From assembly GCF_006715145.1 (NCBI RefSeq), contig NZ_VFMR01000001.1:2914001-2978000 (forward strand): 64,000 nucleotides of DNA, written 5' to 3'. The notes beneath the pieces were generated by a model. It was not told where the DNA came from. It searched no databases and saw nothing but the letters and a program-made list of their open reading frames with translations. The stretch is from Microbacterium sp. SLBN-146. Lineage in GTDB: Bacteria; Actinomycetota; Actinomycetes; Actinomycetales; Microbacteriaceae. Numbering within the stretch: position 1 is the stretch's first letter; each line of letters begins with the position of its first letter. Shown here in pieces: positions 39,202 through 48,379 of this stretch. The position numbers were made by a program, and so were the translations under genes.

Positions 39202-40090
39202 TTCCCGAACTCCCCCCGAGGTCGATCGCGTCGAAGCATCACGTCGTGCCGTTGCGGCCCGACGTGCGCGCGCGGCCCTCAAGAAAGACGTCGCGACGCG
39301 CGTCATCACGCCGCAGGCGCTGCTCGAGCGCGCCCTCGCTGAACCCGAGTCGCCCGCCGGGGCGATGCGTGTCACCGAATTCCTGACGAGCATCCCTGCG
39401 ATCGGCGAAGGCAAACGCGACCGGATCCTCGCCGAGCTGGGGATCTCTCCCGTCAAGCGACTGGGCGGACTCGGGGCGCGCCAGCGCGTCGATCTGCGCG
39501 GGTTCCTGGATGCGCGGTGGCCCGAGACGGCCCCGCGTCGTGGACGCAGCCGGCTTCTCGTCCTCGCGGGTCCGACGGCGGTCGGCAAGGGGACCGTGGC
39601 TGCCCAGATCAAGTCCCACCACCCCGAGATCATGCTCTCCGTCTCGGCGACGACGCGCTCACCCCGCCCCGGCGAGGTCGACGGAGAGCACTACTTCTTC
39701 GTCGACGACGATGAGTTCGACCGGATGATCGCGGCGGGAGAGCTGCTCGAGCACGCGACGGTGCACAATCGCCACCGCTACGGCACTCCGCGCGCGCCCA
39801 TCGACGAGGCCCTCGCGGAAGGGCGCACGGTGCTCCTCGAGATCGATCTCCAGGGTGCGCGCCAGGTCCGCTCGGCGGAACCGTCCGCGACGCTCGTCTT
39901 CCTGCTGCCCCCGAGCTGGGACGAACTCGTCGATCGGCTCGTCGGGCGAGGCACGGAGGACGATGAGGAACGTGCGCGTCGGCTTCGGACGGCGAAGGTC
40001 GAACTGGCATCCCAGTTCGAGTTCGACTATCGCGTCGTCAACGACGACGTGGCGCGCGCTGCGGACGAGATCGCGACGCTCGTCGACTGA
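39194..40090 (+). CDS. gmk: Actinobacterial IHF domain fused to guanylate kinase
   Basis: 298 residues. Residues about 12-105 match the actinobacterial integration host factor (mIHF): [10 protein letters not shown], then [40 protein letters not shown]. Residues about 118-298 are a complete guanylate kinase: P-loop [12 protein letters not shown] near 125, [20 protein letters not shown], and [16 protein letters not shown]. In most actinobacteria mihF and gmk are adjacent separate genes; here they are one open frame without a stop. The kinase makes GDP from GMP; the N-terminal part is expected to bind DNA. ATG 39194 overlaps pyrF by 8 bases. Confidence 0.92.
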   Translation: MVDSRTPPEVDRVEASRRAVAARRARAALKKDVATRVITPQALLERALAEPESPAGAMRVTEFLTSIPAIGEGKRDRILAELGISPVKRLGGLGARQRVDLRGFLDARWPETAPRRGRSRLLVLAGPTAVGKGTVAAQIKSHHPEIMLSVSATTRSPRPGEVDGEHYFFVDDDEFDRMIAAGELLEHATVHNRHRYGTPRAPIDEALAEGRTVLLEIDLQGARQVRSAEPSATLVFLLPPSWDELVDRLVGRGTEDDEERARRLRTAKVELASQFEFDYRVVNDDVARAADEIATLVD

Positions 40091-40149
40091 CGAATCCGAC
40101 CCGCGCAGACGGTTCCCTCGCGGATGTCCGCTCCCGTCGGGGTCTCGGG

Positions 40150-40155
40150 TAGAAT
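40150..40155 (+). promoter_or_regulatory. -10 element of the rpoZ promoter
   Basis: TAGAAT in the 128-base gap between gmk and rpoZ. The start would be near 40162, leaving a leader of about 57 bases with GGAAGGA before ATG 40219. The rest of the gap has no feature I can support. Confidence 0.6.
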
Positions 40156-40218
40156 GGCCGGATGCGTCCGCGCGCTCGCGCGGCCCCAGACATCCACTCG
40201 CCTCGGAAGGATTCCGCC

Positions 40219-40473
40219 ATGGCAGGAACGAACCAGGGGATCATCGATCCCCCCATCGATGCCCTTCTCGGGAAGGTCGACTCGAAGTACCAGCTCGTCA
40301 TCTACGCGTCGAAGCGCGCGCGCCAGATCAACGACTACTACTCCGACCTTCACGAGGGCAACCTCTTCGACAACGTCGGGCCGCTCGTCGACTCCACCGT
40401 CGAGGACAAGCCGCTGACGATCGCGCTGCACGAGATCCACGAGGACAAGCTGCGCCTGCGTCACAACGACTGA
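40219..40473 (+). CDS. rpoZ: DNA-directed RNA polymerase omega subunit
   Basis: 84 residues. [20 protein letters not shown] and [16 protein letters not shown] are the actinobacterial omega signature; the C-terminus is [20 protein letters not shown]. It wraps the beta-prime C-terminus and supports polymerase assembly. The family start [14 protein letters not shown] supports ATG 40219. The gene is separated from metK by a strong hairpin. Confidence 0.93.
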   Translation: MAGTNQGIIDPPIDALLGKVDSKYQLVIYASKRARQINDYYSDLHEGNLFDNVGPLVDSTVEDKPLTIALHEIHEDKLRLRHND

Positions 40474-40500
40474 CACCCGTGCGCCGTCTGTGACGGCCCC

Positions 40501-40538
40501 ATGCCCCCGAGAGCGTCGATGTCTGCTCCCGGGGGCAT
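40501..40538 (+). terminator. Strong hairpin between rpoZ and metK, probable terminator
   Basis: ATGCCCCCGAGAGC (40501-40514) pairs with GCTCCCGGGGGCAT (40525-40538) with a single mismatch, around a 10-base loop. ACTGGTTTTG follows, giving a short U-run. It begins 27 bases after the rpoZ stop. It ends 31 bases before metK, so it could also shape the 5' end of the metK message. No known SAM riboswitch fold is evident. Confidence 0.65.
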
Positions 40539-40569
40539 ACTGGTTTTGCCCACCCCACCTGGAGAGTCG

Positions 40570-41763
40570 ATGCCCGAGTTGCGCCTGTTCACTTCCGAGT
40601 CCGTCACGGAGGGGCACCCCGACAAGATCTGCGATCAGATCTCCGATTCGATCCTCGACGGCCTCATCGCACAGGACCCCCACGCCCGCGTCGCCGTGGA
40701 GACCCTCGTCACGACAGGTCTCGTCCACGTCGCGGGAGAAGTGCGCACGGAGGGATACGTCGACATCCCCGGGATCGTCCGCCGCGTCGTCAACCGCATC
40801 GGCTACACGTCCAGCGAAACGGGGTTCGACGGTGACTCCTGCGGCGTGACCGTCTCCATCGGCGAGCAGTCGAGCGACATCGCCGCCGGCGTCGAGACGG
40901 CGATCGAACACCGCGAGGGCGGATCCGCCGACCCGGTCGACGCGCTCGGCGCCGGTGACCAGGGGATCATGTTCGGGTACGCCACCAACGAGACCCCGCA
41001 GCTCATGCCGACCGCGATCTGGGCGGCTCACCGACTCGCCGAGCGACTGACAGAGGCGCGGCGCACGGGGGCGCTCCCGTTCCTGCGCCCCGACGGCAAG
41101 ACGCAGGTGACTCTGGGCTACGACGGCGCTGTGCCGCGGACCGTCGATACGGTCGTGCTGTCGACGCAGCATCAGCCTGACATCTCTCTCGCCGCACTAC
41201 GCGCCGCCGTCAAGGCCGAAGTCATCGAACCCGTTCTCCAGATGACAGGCCTCGACACGTCCGGCACGCGGTTCATCATCAATCCGGCGGGTCCGTTCGT
41301 CATCGGGGGCCCGAAGGGTGACGCGGGCCTCACGGGGCGCAAGATCATCATCGACACCTACGGCGGTGCGGCGCGACACGGGGGCGGTGCGTTCAGCGGC
41401 AAGGATCCGTCGAAGGTCGACCGCTCCGCCGCGTACGCCCTGCGATGGGTCGCCAAGAACGCCGTCGCAGCGGGGCTCGCCGACCGGCTCGAGGTGCAGG
41501 TCGCGTATGCCATCGGACAGGCCAAGCCGGTCGGTCTGTACGTCGAGTCGTTCGGCACGGGCCACGTGTCCGACGAGACGATCACACGCGCGATCCTGGA
41601 CGTCTTCGACCTCCGTCCGAAGGCGATCATCGATCAGCTCGATCTTCTTCGGCCGATCTACGCTCAGACCGCCGCATACGGTCACTTCGGCCGAGAGCTT
41701 CCCGACTTCACGTGGGAGCGCACCGACCGTGCCGACGACCTGCGCGCGTCGGCAGGACTCTGA
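40570..41763 (+). CDS. metK: S-adenosylmethionine synthetase
   Basis: 397 residues. [20 protein letters not shown] at the start, [16 protein letters not shown] and [20 protein letters not shown] are the enzyme's signatures. It makes SAM from methionine and ATP. ATG 40570 follows GGAGAG; the longer frame would run through the hairpin. priA follows closely. Confidence 0.97.
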   Translation: MPELRLFTSESVTEGHPDKICDQISDSILDGLIAQDPHARVAVETLVTTGLVHVAGEVRTEGYVDIPGIVRRVVNRIGYTSSETGFDGDSCGVTVSIGEQSSDIAAGVETAIEHREGGSADPVDALGAGDQGIMFGYATNETPQLMPTAIWAAHRLAERLTEARRTGALPFLRPDGKTQVTLGYDGAVPRTVDTVVLSTQHQPDISLAALRAAVKAEVIEPVLQMTGLDTSGTRFIINPAGPFVIGGPKGDAGLTGRKIIIDTYGGAARHGGGAFSGKDPSKVDRSAAYALRWVAKNAVAAGLADRLEVQVAYAIGQAKPVGLYVESFGTGHVSDETITRAILDVFDLRPKAIIDQLDLLRPIYAQTAAYGHFGRELPDFTWERTDRADDLRASAGL

Positions 41764-41795
41764 CAGAGTCGGCACGAGAGGTGATACCCCGGGCC

Positions 41796-43757
41796 GTGGC
41801 ACGGGTCCTCATCGACTCGCCTCTCCCTCAGCTCGATCGCCTCTTCGACTACGCGATTCCGGAGCACCTCGCCGAGGACGTCGTCCGCGGCGCCCGTGTC
41901 CGAGTCCCGCTGCGGACGGCCGGCCGGATGGTCGACGCCCTCGTCGTGGAACTGGGCACGGAGGATTCGGCGGACCGGCCTCTCTCCGAAGTCGATGATG
42001 TCGTCTCGAGCGTGTCGGTGCTGCCACCGCGTCTGTACGATCTGGCTCGCCGCGTCGCCGATCGCGCAGCCGGTTCCGCGAGTGACATCCTGCGCCTCGT
42101 CATCCCCAAGCGCATGGTCCGCGCCGAGAAGGCCGCCCTCGCCGCCGGCAGTCCTGCGGCGCCCGTCATCGAGAGCGAGGCGCTGCGGGTCGCCGACGAG
42201 ATCACCGCGACGTATCCCGGACTCGTCGACGCCCTCGAGAAGTCCGAACGGATGGCCGTCGAAGCTGTTCCGCGCCTCACTGTCCTTCCGGACGGCACGA
42301 CCGTCGGCGGGTGGGCGCGACTGCTCGCGGCGAGCGCGGCGCTCACTCTCGCGCGCGGACGCAGCGCCATCATCGTCGTACCCGACCACCGCGATCAGGC
42401 TCAAGTGGTCGCCGCCCTCGCGGATCTCGTGCCCGACGGCGGTGTCGTTCAGACCGACGCCCGCCAGAGCGGACCGTCGCGTTACGCGGGATACCTCCGC
42501 ATCCTCGCCGATGCCCCCGTCGTCGTCGTCGGCAACAGATCCGCCGTCTACGCGCCGGCCCACGACGTCGGTCTCGTCGCGATCTGGGACGACGGCGATC
42601 CGCTGCTCTCGGAGCCGTTGAGTCCCGGAGTTCATGCCCGGGACGCCGCGCTCGTCAGACAGGAGATCGAGGGGGCCGCTCTCGTCTTCGCGGGGCACAC
42701 CCGCACGACCGATGTCGAACGTCTCGTCTCGATCGGGTGGCTGCGCGAGATCGTCTCCGAGCGGCGCGTGACTCCGCGCATCGTCCTGAGCGCGCATCGC
42801 GAGGGCGAGTCCCGCGGTGAACGGGTTCCCTCGTCGGCTTTTGCGGCGGCTCGCGAGGCGGTCACGCAGGGGCCCGTGCTGGTGCAGGTCGCGCGCCCGG
42901 GATACGCCCCGACTCTCGTGTGCACGCGCTGCCGGCATCCCGCCCGGTGCGCGCACTGCGCAGGGCCGCTGCACGCGAAGCGGCCCCGCGCCACACCGGT
43001 GTGCGGCTGGTGCGGCCGGGCGGCGAACGACTGGGCGTGCAGCGAATGCGCGGGGGACACCCTGCGGATGACGTCCTCGGGGAGCGAGCGCACCGCCGAC
43101 GAGCTGGGCCGGGCGTTTCCCGGCGTCCGCATCATCGTCGCCGACGGCGACCATCCCGTCCTCCACGTCGACGATCGGCCCGCCCTCGTGGTCGCGACAA
43201 GGGGTGCGGAACCGATCGCGGCCGCGGGCTACCGGGCGGTCATCCTCCTCGACGGCGACCGGATGCTGCAGGCCGAAGACCTGAGGATCGCGGAGTCCTG
43301 TCTGCGATGGTGGTCAAACGCGGCAGCCCTCGCGGCCGCCGGAGCGCCGGTGCATCTCGTCGGGGTGGGCGGGACGATCGCCCGTGCCTTCGCGACGTGG
43401 ACGCAGCCCGCGTACGCACGTGCGGAGCTGGCAGAGCGCGCCCCCCTGCGGATGCCGCCGACAGTCCGCGTGGCGGCGATCGAAGGGGCGTCCCGCGGCG
43501 TGGAGTCGTCGCTCGCAGCACTCCGCTCCGCCGTGCCCCAGCTCGATGCCACCGCCGTTCTCGGCCCCGTCCCGACCGACGCGGGGATGCGCGCGCTCGT
43601 CCGGTTCGACTACGCGCTCGGTCCCCGCGTGACGGAGACCCTGCGAGCCGCTGTCGTCGCCGATGCCCTGAGCGCACGGAAGGCCGCGAAAGGTCGACCG
43701 CCGACGCCTCGCAATACACTCAGAGTGCGGGTCGATGTGCCCGACCTGAATCTGTGA
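41796..43757 (+). CDS. priA: Primosomal protein PriA, helicase-defective actinobacterial form
   Basis: 653 residues from GTG 41796 (ARVLIDSPLPQLDRLFDY); GTG 41781 is an alternative, and GAGAGGTGA serves as ribosome site. The 3'-OH-binding domain is followed by a helicase-like core in which the Walker A lysine motif is missing (TTVGGWARLLAASAAL stands where GxGKT belongs) and the DEAH box is replaced by AIWDDGDP. The eight zinc-binding cysteines are kept (CTRCRHPARCAHC from residue 376, then CGWCG and CSECAG). It should recognise and restart replication forks without unwinding DNA. Confidence 0.88.
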   Translation: MARVLIDSPLPQLDRLFDYAIPEHLAEDVVRGARVRVPLRTAGRMVDALVVELGTEDSADRPLSEVDDVVSSVSVLPPRLYDLARRVADRAAGSASDILRLVIPKRMVRAEKAALAAGSPAAPVIESEALRVADEITATYPGLVDALEKSERMAVEAVPRLTVLPDGTTVGGWARLLAASAALTLARGRSAIIVVPDHRDQAQVVAALADLVPDGGVVQTDARQSGPSRYAGYLRILADAPVVVVGNRSAVYAPAHDVGLVAIWDDGDPLLSEPLSPGVHARDAALVRQEIEGAALVFAGHTRTTDVERLVSIGWLREIVSERRVTPRIVLSAHREGESRGERVPSSAFAAAREAVTQGPVLVQVARPGYAPTLVCTRCRHPARCAHCAGPLHAKRPRATPVCGWCGRAANDWACSECAGDTLRMTSSGSERTADELGRAFPGVRIIVADGDHPVLHVDDRPALVVATRGAEPIAAAGYRAVILLDGDRMLQAEDLRIAESCLRWWSNAAALAAAGAPVHLVGVGGTIARAFATWTQPAYARAELAERAPLRMPPTVRVAAIEGASRGVESSLAALRSAVPQLDATAVLGPVPTDAGMRALVRFDYALGPRVTETLRAAVVADALSARKAAKGRPPTPRNTLRVRVDVPDLNL

Positions 43758-43764
43758 GGAGAAC

Positions 43765-44688
43765 ATGCGTCTCGTCTTCGCCGGCACACCCGAGGCCGCC
43801 GTCCCCTCTTTGCGCGCGCTGGCGGAGTCACGACACGAGATCGCGCTCGTCGTCACGCGGACCGACGCACGGGTGGGTCGGAAGCGCATCCTGACGCCCT
43901 CGCCGGTCGCCGCAACCGCCGAAGACCTGGGGCTCGAGGTCTACAAGACCGATCGCCTGGACGAGGCGGCTACCGCGCGCATCGCCGACATCGATGCCGG
44001 GCTCGGCGTCATCGTCGCCTACGGCGGGCTCGTCCGTGAGCCGCTGCTGTCGTCGCCGACTCACGGCTGGATCAATCTGCACTTCTCTCTCCTTCCACGC
44101 TGGCGCGGCGCGGCGCCCGTCCAGAGAGCCGTGATGGCGGGCGACGCCGTGACGGGTGCGAGCGTCTTCCGCCTCGTCCCCGAACTCGATGCGGGCGATG
44201 TCTACCGCGACATCGAGATTCCGGTCCCTGCCGGCGCCGATTCCGGCAGTCTCCTCACCACGCTGTCGGATGCGGGCGCGTCGCTTCTGGTCGACGTGGT
44301 CGACGCCATCGCCAACGGGACGGCAGTCACGACGCCGCAGAGCGGCGAAGCGACGTATGCGCCGAAGCTCGGCGACGACGACGGACTCGTTTCCTGGACG
44401 GAGACGGACGCTCGTGTGCTGTCACGCATCCGTGGAGTCACTCCCGAGCCCGGTGCACGCACGGCGGTCGCAGGTGCGCGCCTGAAGATCCTCGAAGCGC
44501 GGGAAGCGGGCGAGGGTGCACCGATGCCGGCCCCCGGCGTGTTCGTCTTCGATGCGGGCCGCGTGTACGTCGGCACCGCCGGCGCACCGATCGAGCTTGT
44601 CGCCGTCCAGCCCGCAGGACGCACCGCGATGCGGGCCCCCGACTGGTGGCGGGGCCTTCGCACCGAGACACTGACGGCCGACGCATGA
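43765..44688 (+). CDS. fmt: Methionyl-tRNA formyltransferase
   Basis: 307 residues. It formylates initiator Met-tRNA. LVFAGTPEAAVPSLRAL and the catalytic WINLHFSLLPRWRGAAPVQR are diagnostic; the C-terminal OB-like domain is complete. GAGGAGAAC gives a ribosome site for ATG 43765. The stop overlaps rsmB by four bases. There is no def (peptide deformylase) gene next to it. Confidence 0.96.
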   Translation: MRLVFAGTPEAAVPSLRALAESRHEIALVVTRTDARVGRKRILTPSPVAATAEDLGLEVYKTDRLDEAATARIADIDAGLGVIVAYGGLVREPLLSSPTHGWINLHFSLLPRWRGAAPVQRAVMAGDAVTGASVFRLVPELDAGDVYRDIEIPVPAGADSGSLLTTLSDAGASLLVDVVDAIANGTAVTTPQSGEATYAPKLGDDDGLVSWTETDARVLSRIRGVTPEPGARTAVAGARLKILEAREAGEGAPMPAPGVFVFDAGRVYVGTAGAPIELVAVQPAGRTAMRAPDWWRGLRTETLTADA

Positions 44689-46088
44689 GCCGCTCGGAAG
44701 ATCAACGGCCGTCTGGACGGACGACGACGCAGACATCGCGCAGGGTCGCGTACGAGACGCTGCGCGCCGTCCACGAGTCGGATGCGTACGCCAACCTGTT
44801 CCTGCCGACGGCGATGCAGCGCGCAGGACTCGAGGGGTCCGACGCGGCGCTGTGCACGGAACTCACCTACGGAACCCTCCGCCGCGAGGGAACGTACGAT
44901 GCCGTCATCGCGCTCGCGGCAGATCGCGACGTCCGCGACATCGATCCCGCCGTGCTCGATGCTCTCCGGCTCGGGGTGCACCAGCTTCTCTCGACGCGAG
45001 TCGCTTCGCATGCCGCCGTCAACGAGTCCGTCGAACTCGCCCGCAGCGCAGCGGGGAGGGGAGCGGCCGGATTCGTCAACGCGGTTCTCCGTCGCATCTC
45101 GCGTGACACGCCCGGGGAGTGGATGATGCGGGTCGCCGACACCGCGAGGTCCGACGACGAGCGGCTCGGACTCCTGTTCTCGCATCCCGTGTGGGTCGTC
45201 CGCGCCTTTCGCAGGGCGCTGGCCGCCGAGGATCGGGCCGACGAACTGGAGGCGCTGCTCACGGCCGACAACGCGTCGCCCCGCGTGACGATGGCCGCGC
45301 TTCCCGGCCTCGCCGACGTCCCCGACGATGCCCGGCGGACCCCCTACTCACCTTTCGGCTTCCGTGCCGGCGGGGGAGACCCCGACGCCCTGATCCGTGC
45401 GTCCGGAGGCCGACTGCGCGTGCAGGACGAGGGTTCGCAGCTCGCGGCGCTCGCTCTTCTCGCGGCACAGCCCATCCAGCAGGGGGAGCGTTGGCTCGAC
45501 CTCTGCGCCGGCCCGGGAGGGAAGACGGCCGTCCTCGCGGCGGAGGCGCTCGCCCATCGTGCGACGCTCGAGGCGAACGAGATCTCACCGGCGCGAGCGG
45601 GTCTCGTCCGCCGCGCGATCGCCGGTGTTCCACTCGAGGTGACGGTCACCGAGGAGGACGGGCGCGTCCGGGCCGCCGAATCACCGGGCACTTACGACCG
45701 CATCCTCGTGGACGCGCCGTGCACGGGACTCGGTGCGCTCCGTCGGCGTCCCGAGGCGCGGTGGCGGAAGGCGCCCTCAGACATCCCCGATCTGACCTCG
45801 CTCCAACGCGAACTCCTCTCGTCAGCCATCTCGGCGCTCACGCCCGGCGGAGTCGTGGCCTACGTCACGTGCTCTCCGCATCTCGCCGAGACATCGGGCG
45901 TCGTCGCCGAGGTGACGCGCGAGTGGGGCGACGCGGTCGAGGAACTCTCGGCGCGGGATGCCGTCACGGCGGCATCCGTGACCGACCCGGGTCTGCTGCC
46001 CCAGGCCGATGGGTCGGGGCGTGCGCAGCTGTGGCCGCACCGCCACAACACCGACGCGATGTCGATCTCGCTCCTGCGCCGGCGGTAG
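44685..46088 (+). CDS. rsmB: 16S rRNA (cytosine-5) methyltransferase RsmB
   Basis: 467 residues with an N-terminal NusB-like RNA-binding domain (about residues 20-150, ALCTELTYGTLRREGTYDAV) and a C-terminal SAM domain (LDLCAGPGGKTAVLAAEAL). The catalytic pair of cysteines lies in VDAPCTGLGALRRRPEARW and YVTCSPHLAETSGVV. It methylates 16S rRNA. ATG 44685 overlaps the fmt stop. It converges on glsA with a 9-base gap. Confidence 0.94.
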   Translation: MSRSEDQRPSGRTTTQTSRRVAYETLRAVHESDAYANLFLPTAMQRAGLEGSDAALCTELTYGTLRREGTYDAVIALAADRDVRDIDPAVLDALRLGVHQLLSTRVASHAAVNESVELARSAAGRGAAGFVNAVLRRISRDTPGEWMMRVADTARSDDERLGLLFSHPVWVVRAFRRALAAEDRADELEALLTADNASPRVTMAALPGLADVPDDARRTPYSPFGFRAGGGDPDALIRASGGRLRVQDEGSQLAALALLAAQPIQQGERWLDLCAGPGGKTAVLAAEALAHRATLEANEISPARAGLVRRAIAGVPLEVTVTEEDGRVRAAESPGTYDRILVDAPCTGLGALRRRPEARWRKAPSDIPDLTSLQRELLSSAISALTPGGVVAYVTCSPHLAETSGVVAEVTREWGDAVEELSARDAVTAASVTDPGLLPQADGSGRAQLWPHRHNTDAMSISLLRRR

Positions 46089-46097
46089 GCCTTCGCG

Positions 46098-47276
46098 CTA
46101 CCTCTGCTCGGCCAGTCGGAATCCGTCCGGCATGAGTTCGAACTCCGCGCGGAGCGTGATGAGCGCCGCGGGATGCGTGCGTCCGAGTTCGGACGCATCG
46201 ACGATCACGACGGCATCGGACGGAAGCGACGCGGCGAGCTCTCGCAGCACGCCCACGACGCGTTCGGTGCCCGCGAAGCCGAGCTCCCCGTCGAGCCGGA
46301 TGACGCGTCCCTCCGGACTTTCCTCGACGCGGACCGCCGGGGCGGCGATGGTGTCGTGCGATTCCAGGAGATGCATCCCGAACCGATCGGCGAGGGTCTC
46401 GACCGCCGCGATGCCCCGCACGCTGTTGCCGTGGGCATCCAACCGCGGACTGAACGCTGCGACGCCGAACTGCGAGGGCGCGACCGCGAGGAGTCCTCCG
46501 CTCACGCCGCTCTTCGCGGGTAATCCCACACGAAGGAGCCACTCGCCGGAGTAGTCGTACATGCCGCACGACGCCATGATCGACAACACATCGCGGGCGA
46601 CGGTCTCGCTCACGACGCGACGCCGTGTGACGGGGTTGATGCCGCCGAAGGCGAGCGTCGCCCCCATGACCGCGAGATCGCGCACCGTGACGAGCAGAGA
46701 GCACTGTCGGAAGTATGTCTCCACGGCGACGTCGACGCTGCCGAGGAGAATGCCGTTGGACTTCAGCAGGTGCGCGAGGGCGCGATTCCGGTCTCCTGTC
46801 GCGGCCTCCGAGGCGTAGACCGACTCGTCGACCCAGAGTGATCTGCCGGCGAAATCCGAGAGCTTCGCCGCGATGCGCGCCATGCGCTCGTCGACCTCTC
46901 CTTCGCCGACGAGGGAGGTCGTCGCGATCGCGCCCGCGTTGACCATGGGGTTCGCGGGGCGCCCCGTGCCCGCTTCGAGGCTGATGGCGTTGAAGGGTTC
47001 CCCGCTGGGCTCGACGCCGACGCGCTCGAGCACCGCCTCGCGCCCGCGATCCTCGAGCGCGAGAGCGAGCACGAAAGGTTTGGAGATGGACTGGATCGTG
47101 AACTCGTGGCCAGAATCCCCGACGGGACGAACCCGGCCCCGCGGACCCACGACGGCGAGCGCGAATCGATCGGGATCTGCTTCCGCCAACTCGGGGATGT
47201 AGTCGGCGGGAGCACCCGTGTCGATGGGGCGGATCTCATCGAGCAGATCGTCGAGCAGAGCGGTGATGGGGTCCAC
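46098..47276 (-). CDS. glsA: Glutaminase A with C-terminal STAS domain
   Basis: 392 residues from GTG 47276. The serine-dependent beta-lactamase-like glutaminase (about residues 1-285) has the SxxK nucleophile motif in FTIQSISKPFVLAL, MVNAGAIATTSLV and PAKSGVSGGLLAV. About 105 further residues (RVIRLDGELGFAGTERVVGV, AVVIVDASELGRTHPAALIT) form a STAS/anti-sigma antagonist-like domain. It hydrolyses glutamine to glutamate; the STAS part probably regulates activity or binds a partner. It has its own leaderless-type promoter and stands in a minus-strand block. Confidence 0.92.
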   Translation of the reverse strand: MDPITALLDDLLDEIRPIDTGAPADYIPELAEADPDRFALAVVGPRGRVRPVGDSGHEFTIQSISKPFVLALALEDRGREAVLERVGVEPSGEPFNAISLEAGTGRPANPMVNAGAIATTSLVGEGEVDERMARIAAKLSDFAGRSLWVDESVYASEAATGDRNRALAHLLKSNGILLGSVDVAVETYFRQCSLLVTVRDLAVMGATLAFGGINPVTRRRVVSETVARDVLSIMASCGMYDYSGEWLLRVGLPAKSGVSGGLLAVAPSQFGVAAFSPRLDAHGNSVRGIAAVETLADRFGMHLLESHDTIAAPAVRVEESPEGRVIRLDGELGFAGTERVVGVLRELAASLPSDAVVIVDASELGRTHPAALITLRAEFELMPDGFRLAEQR

Positions 47277-47282
47277 GGCTCG

Positions 47283-47288
47283 AACCTA
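47283..47288 (-). promoter_or_regulatory. -10 element of a leaderless glsA promoter
   Basis: TAGGTT on the minus strand ends 6 bases before GTG 47276, and no Shine-Dalgarno sequence is seen. It lies between the stop of the DUF916-like gene and glsA, so glsA is likely transcribed independently. Confidence 0.5.
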
Positions 47289-47311
47289 GCGGACGGCGTG
47301 CCGTGCCTGGA

Positions 47312-48379
47312 TCACACGCTCACTTCCTCTTGCGCCGGCACGGATGCGGAGGGCTCGGCGCCGGCTGTCCGCGTCCGAACGCGACGGATCATCCGAATGA
47401 CCAGGTACGCGAGCCCCGCGACGACGATCGCGGCGAGAACGAGGACGGGCCATCCGACCGACAGCATCCAGCCGCTCGCCCGGACGGGGTCGAGGACCGC
47501 GGTGGGATCGACGAAGGCGTGCGCCTCCACGAGGACGTCGGCGGTGAGGGTGACAGCGGGAGCGGAGATGTCCGCCAGCGGCACGACGACCGTCACCCGA
47601 TCGCCCGGTCCGAGGACGGGAAGCGGGCCGCCGTCCCACACGAAGACGTCCGTCCGGTCGTCGACGGTCGTCGACCACTCCAGCTCGCGCCCGAGGAGAT
47701 CGCGGAGTGTGATGGCCGCCGTACTCTGCAGGCGGACGTTGCCCTCGTTGGACACGACGAACGACAGCACGCCGTCTCGCTCGGCGAAGGGGTCTGCCGG
47801 AAGATCCGACTCGATCGACACGTCGGAGACGGAGATACCGGGCGAGAGCTCACCGCCCACGCGTACGTAACCGCGGATGCCGAGCCGACGATCCACGGAG
47901 ACGTCGCCCTCGCCCGCGAGCGACGTCAAGAGAGCGAACGCGTGATCGCCGGGCTCGGCGTCGAAGGGCGGGCTGACTGTGAAGGGCAAGGTCACGGCAC
48001 TGCCGATGGGCACCTCGATGCGATCCGCCGCGAGTTCGACCCACTCGACACTCGAGCCGGGCAGGGCGTCGCCCTGGGCTCCCGCCGTCGCACTCCCGTC
48101 GGTGGCGATCCCCGCTTCGGTCACGTAGACATCGAGCAGGAGCGGGCGCTCGGAGTAGTTGGTGATGAGGACCGCATCGCTGCGCTGGGATCCCGGGGCC
48201 CCTTCGAGCGCCAGAGTGGGTCGATCCGTTCCGAGCGGGCCGTCGGCAGGCCGGATTCCCCACGTGACCTGCTCGTCCGCCGACGCGGCTGCCGCCGTCT
48301 CCCCGAGAAGGGGAACAGCGGCAGCCGTCGTCAGGGCGAGCACGAACGCCGCAAGACGCGTGCGTGCTCTCGTGCTCAT
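47312..48379 (-). CDS. DUF916-like secreted, C-terminally membrane-anchored protein
   Basis: 355 residues. A signal peptide (about residues 1-33, RLAAFVLALTTAAAVPLLGE) is followed by a beta-sandwich ectodomain starting VTWGIRPADGPLGTDRPTLA, then DAVLITNYSERPLLLDVYVT. A C-terminal membrane helix lies at about 305-330 (WPVLVLAAIVVAGLAYLVIR), with a short basic cytoplasmic tail. The ectodomain resembles the DUF916/WxL-interacting family. ATG 48379 overlaps the stop of the upstream WxL-like metallophosphoesterase, so the two are co-translated. Inferred role: anchor for the partner at the cell surface. Confidence 0.8.
   Translation of the reverse strand: MSTRARTRLAAFVLALTTAAAVPLLGETAAAASADEQVTWGIRPADGPLGTDRPTLALEGAPGSQRSDAVLITNYSERPLLLDVYVTEAGIATDGSATAGAQGDALPGSSVEWVELAADRIEVPIGSAVTLPFTVSPPFDAEPGDHAFALLTSLAGEGDVSVDRRLGIRGYVRVGGELSPGISVSDVSIESDLPADPFAERDGVLSFVVSNEGNVRLQSTAAITLRDLLGRELEWSTTVDDRTDVFVWDGGPLPVLGPGDRVTVVVPLADISAPAVTLTADVLVEAHAFVDPTAVLDPVRASGWMLSVGWPVLVLAAIVVAGLAYLVIRMIRRVRTRTAGAEPSASVPAQEEVSV

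Noticed and set aside
39181..39620. Frameshift or misassembly joining mihF and gmk
   Set aside because: The frame is open and the linker and both domains keep normal codon use and expected residues, so a true fusion is the simpler reading, although comparison with relatives is needed to exclude an error.
40474..40569. SAM riboswitch upstream of metK
   Set aside because: The gap is only 96 bases, is dominated by one simple hairpin, and lacks the multi-helix junction and kink-turn elements of known SAM classes.
46089..46097. Bidirectional terminator between rsmB and glsA
   Set aside because: Only a 5-base stem (GGTAG/CTACC) can be drawn across the 9-base gap and into both genes, with no U-run on either strand; too weak to report as a feature.
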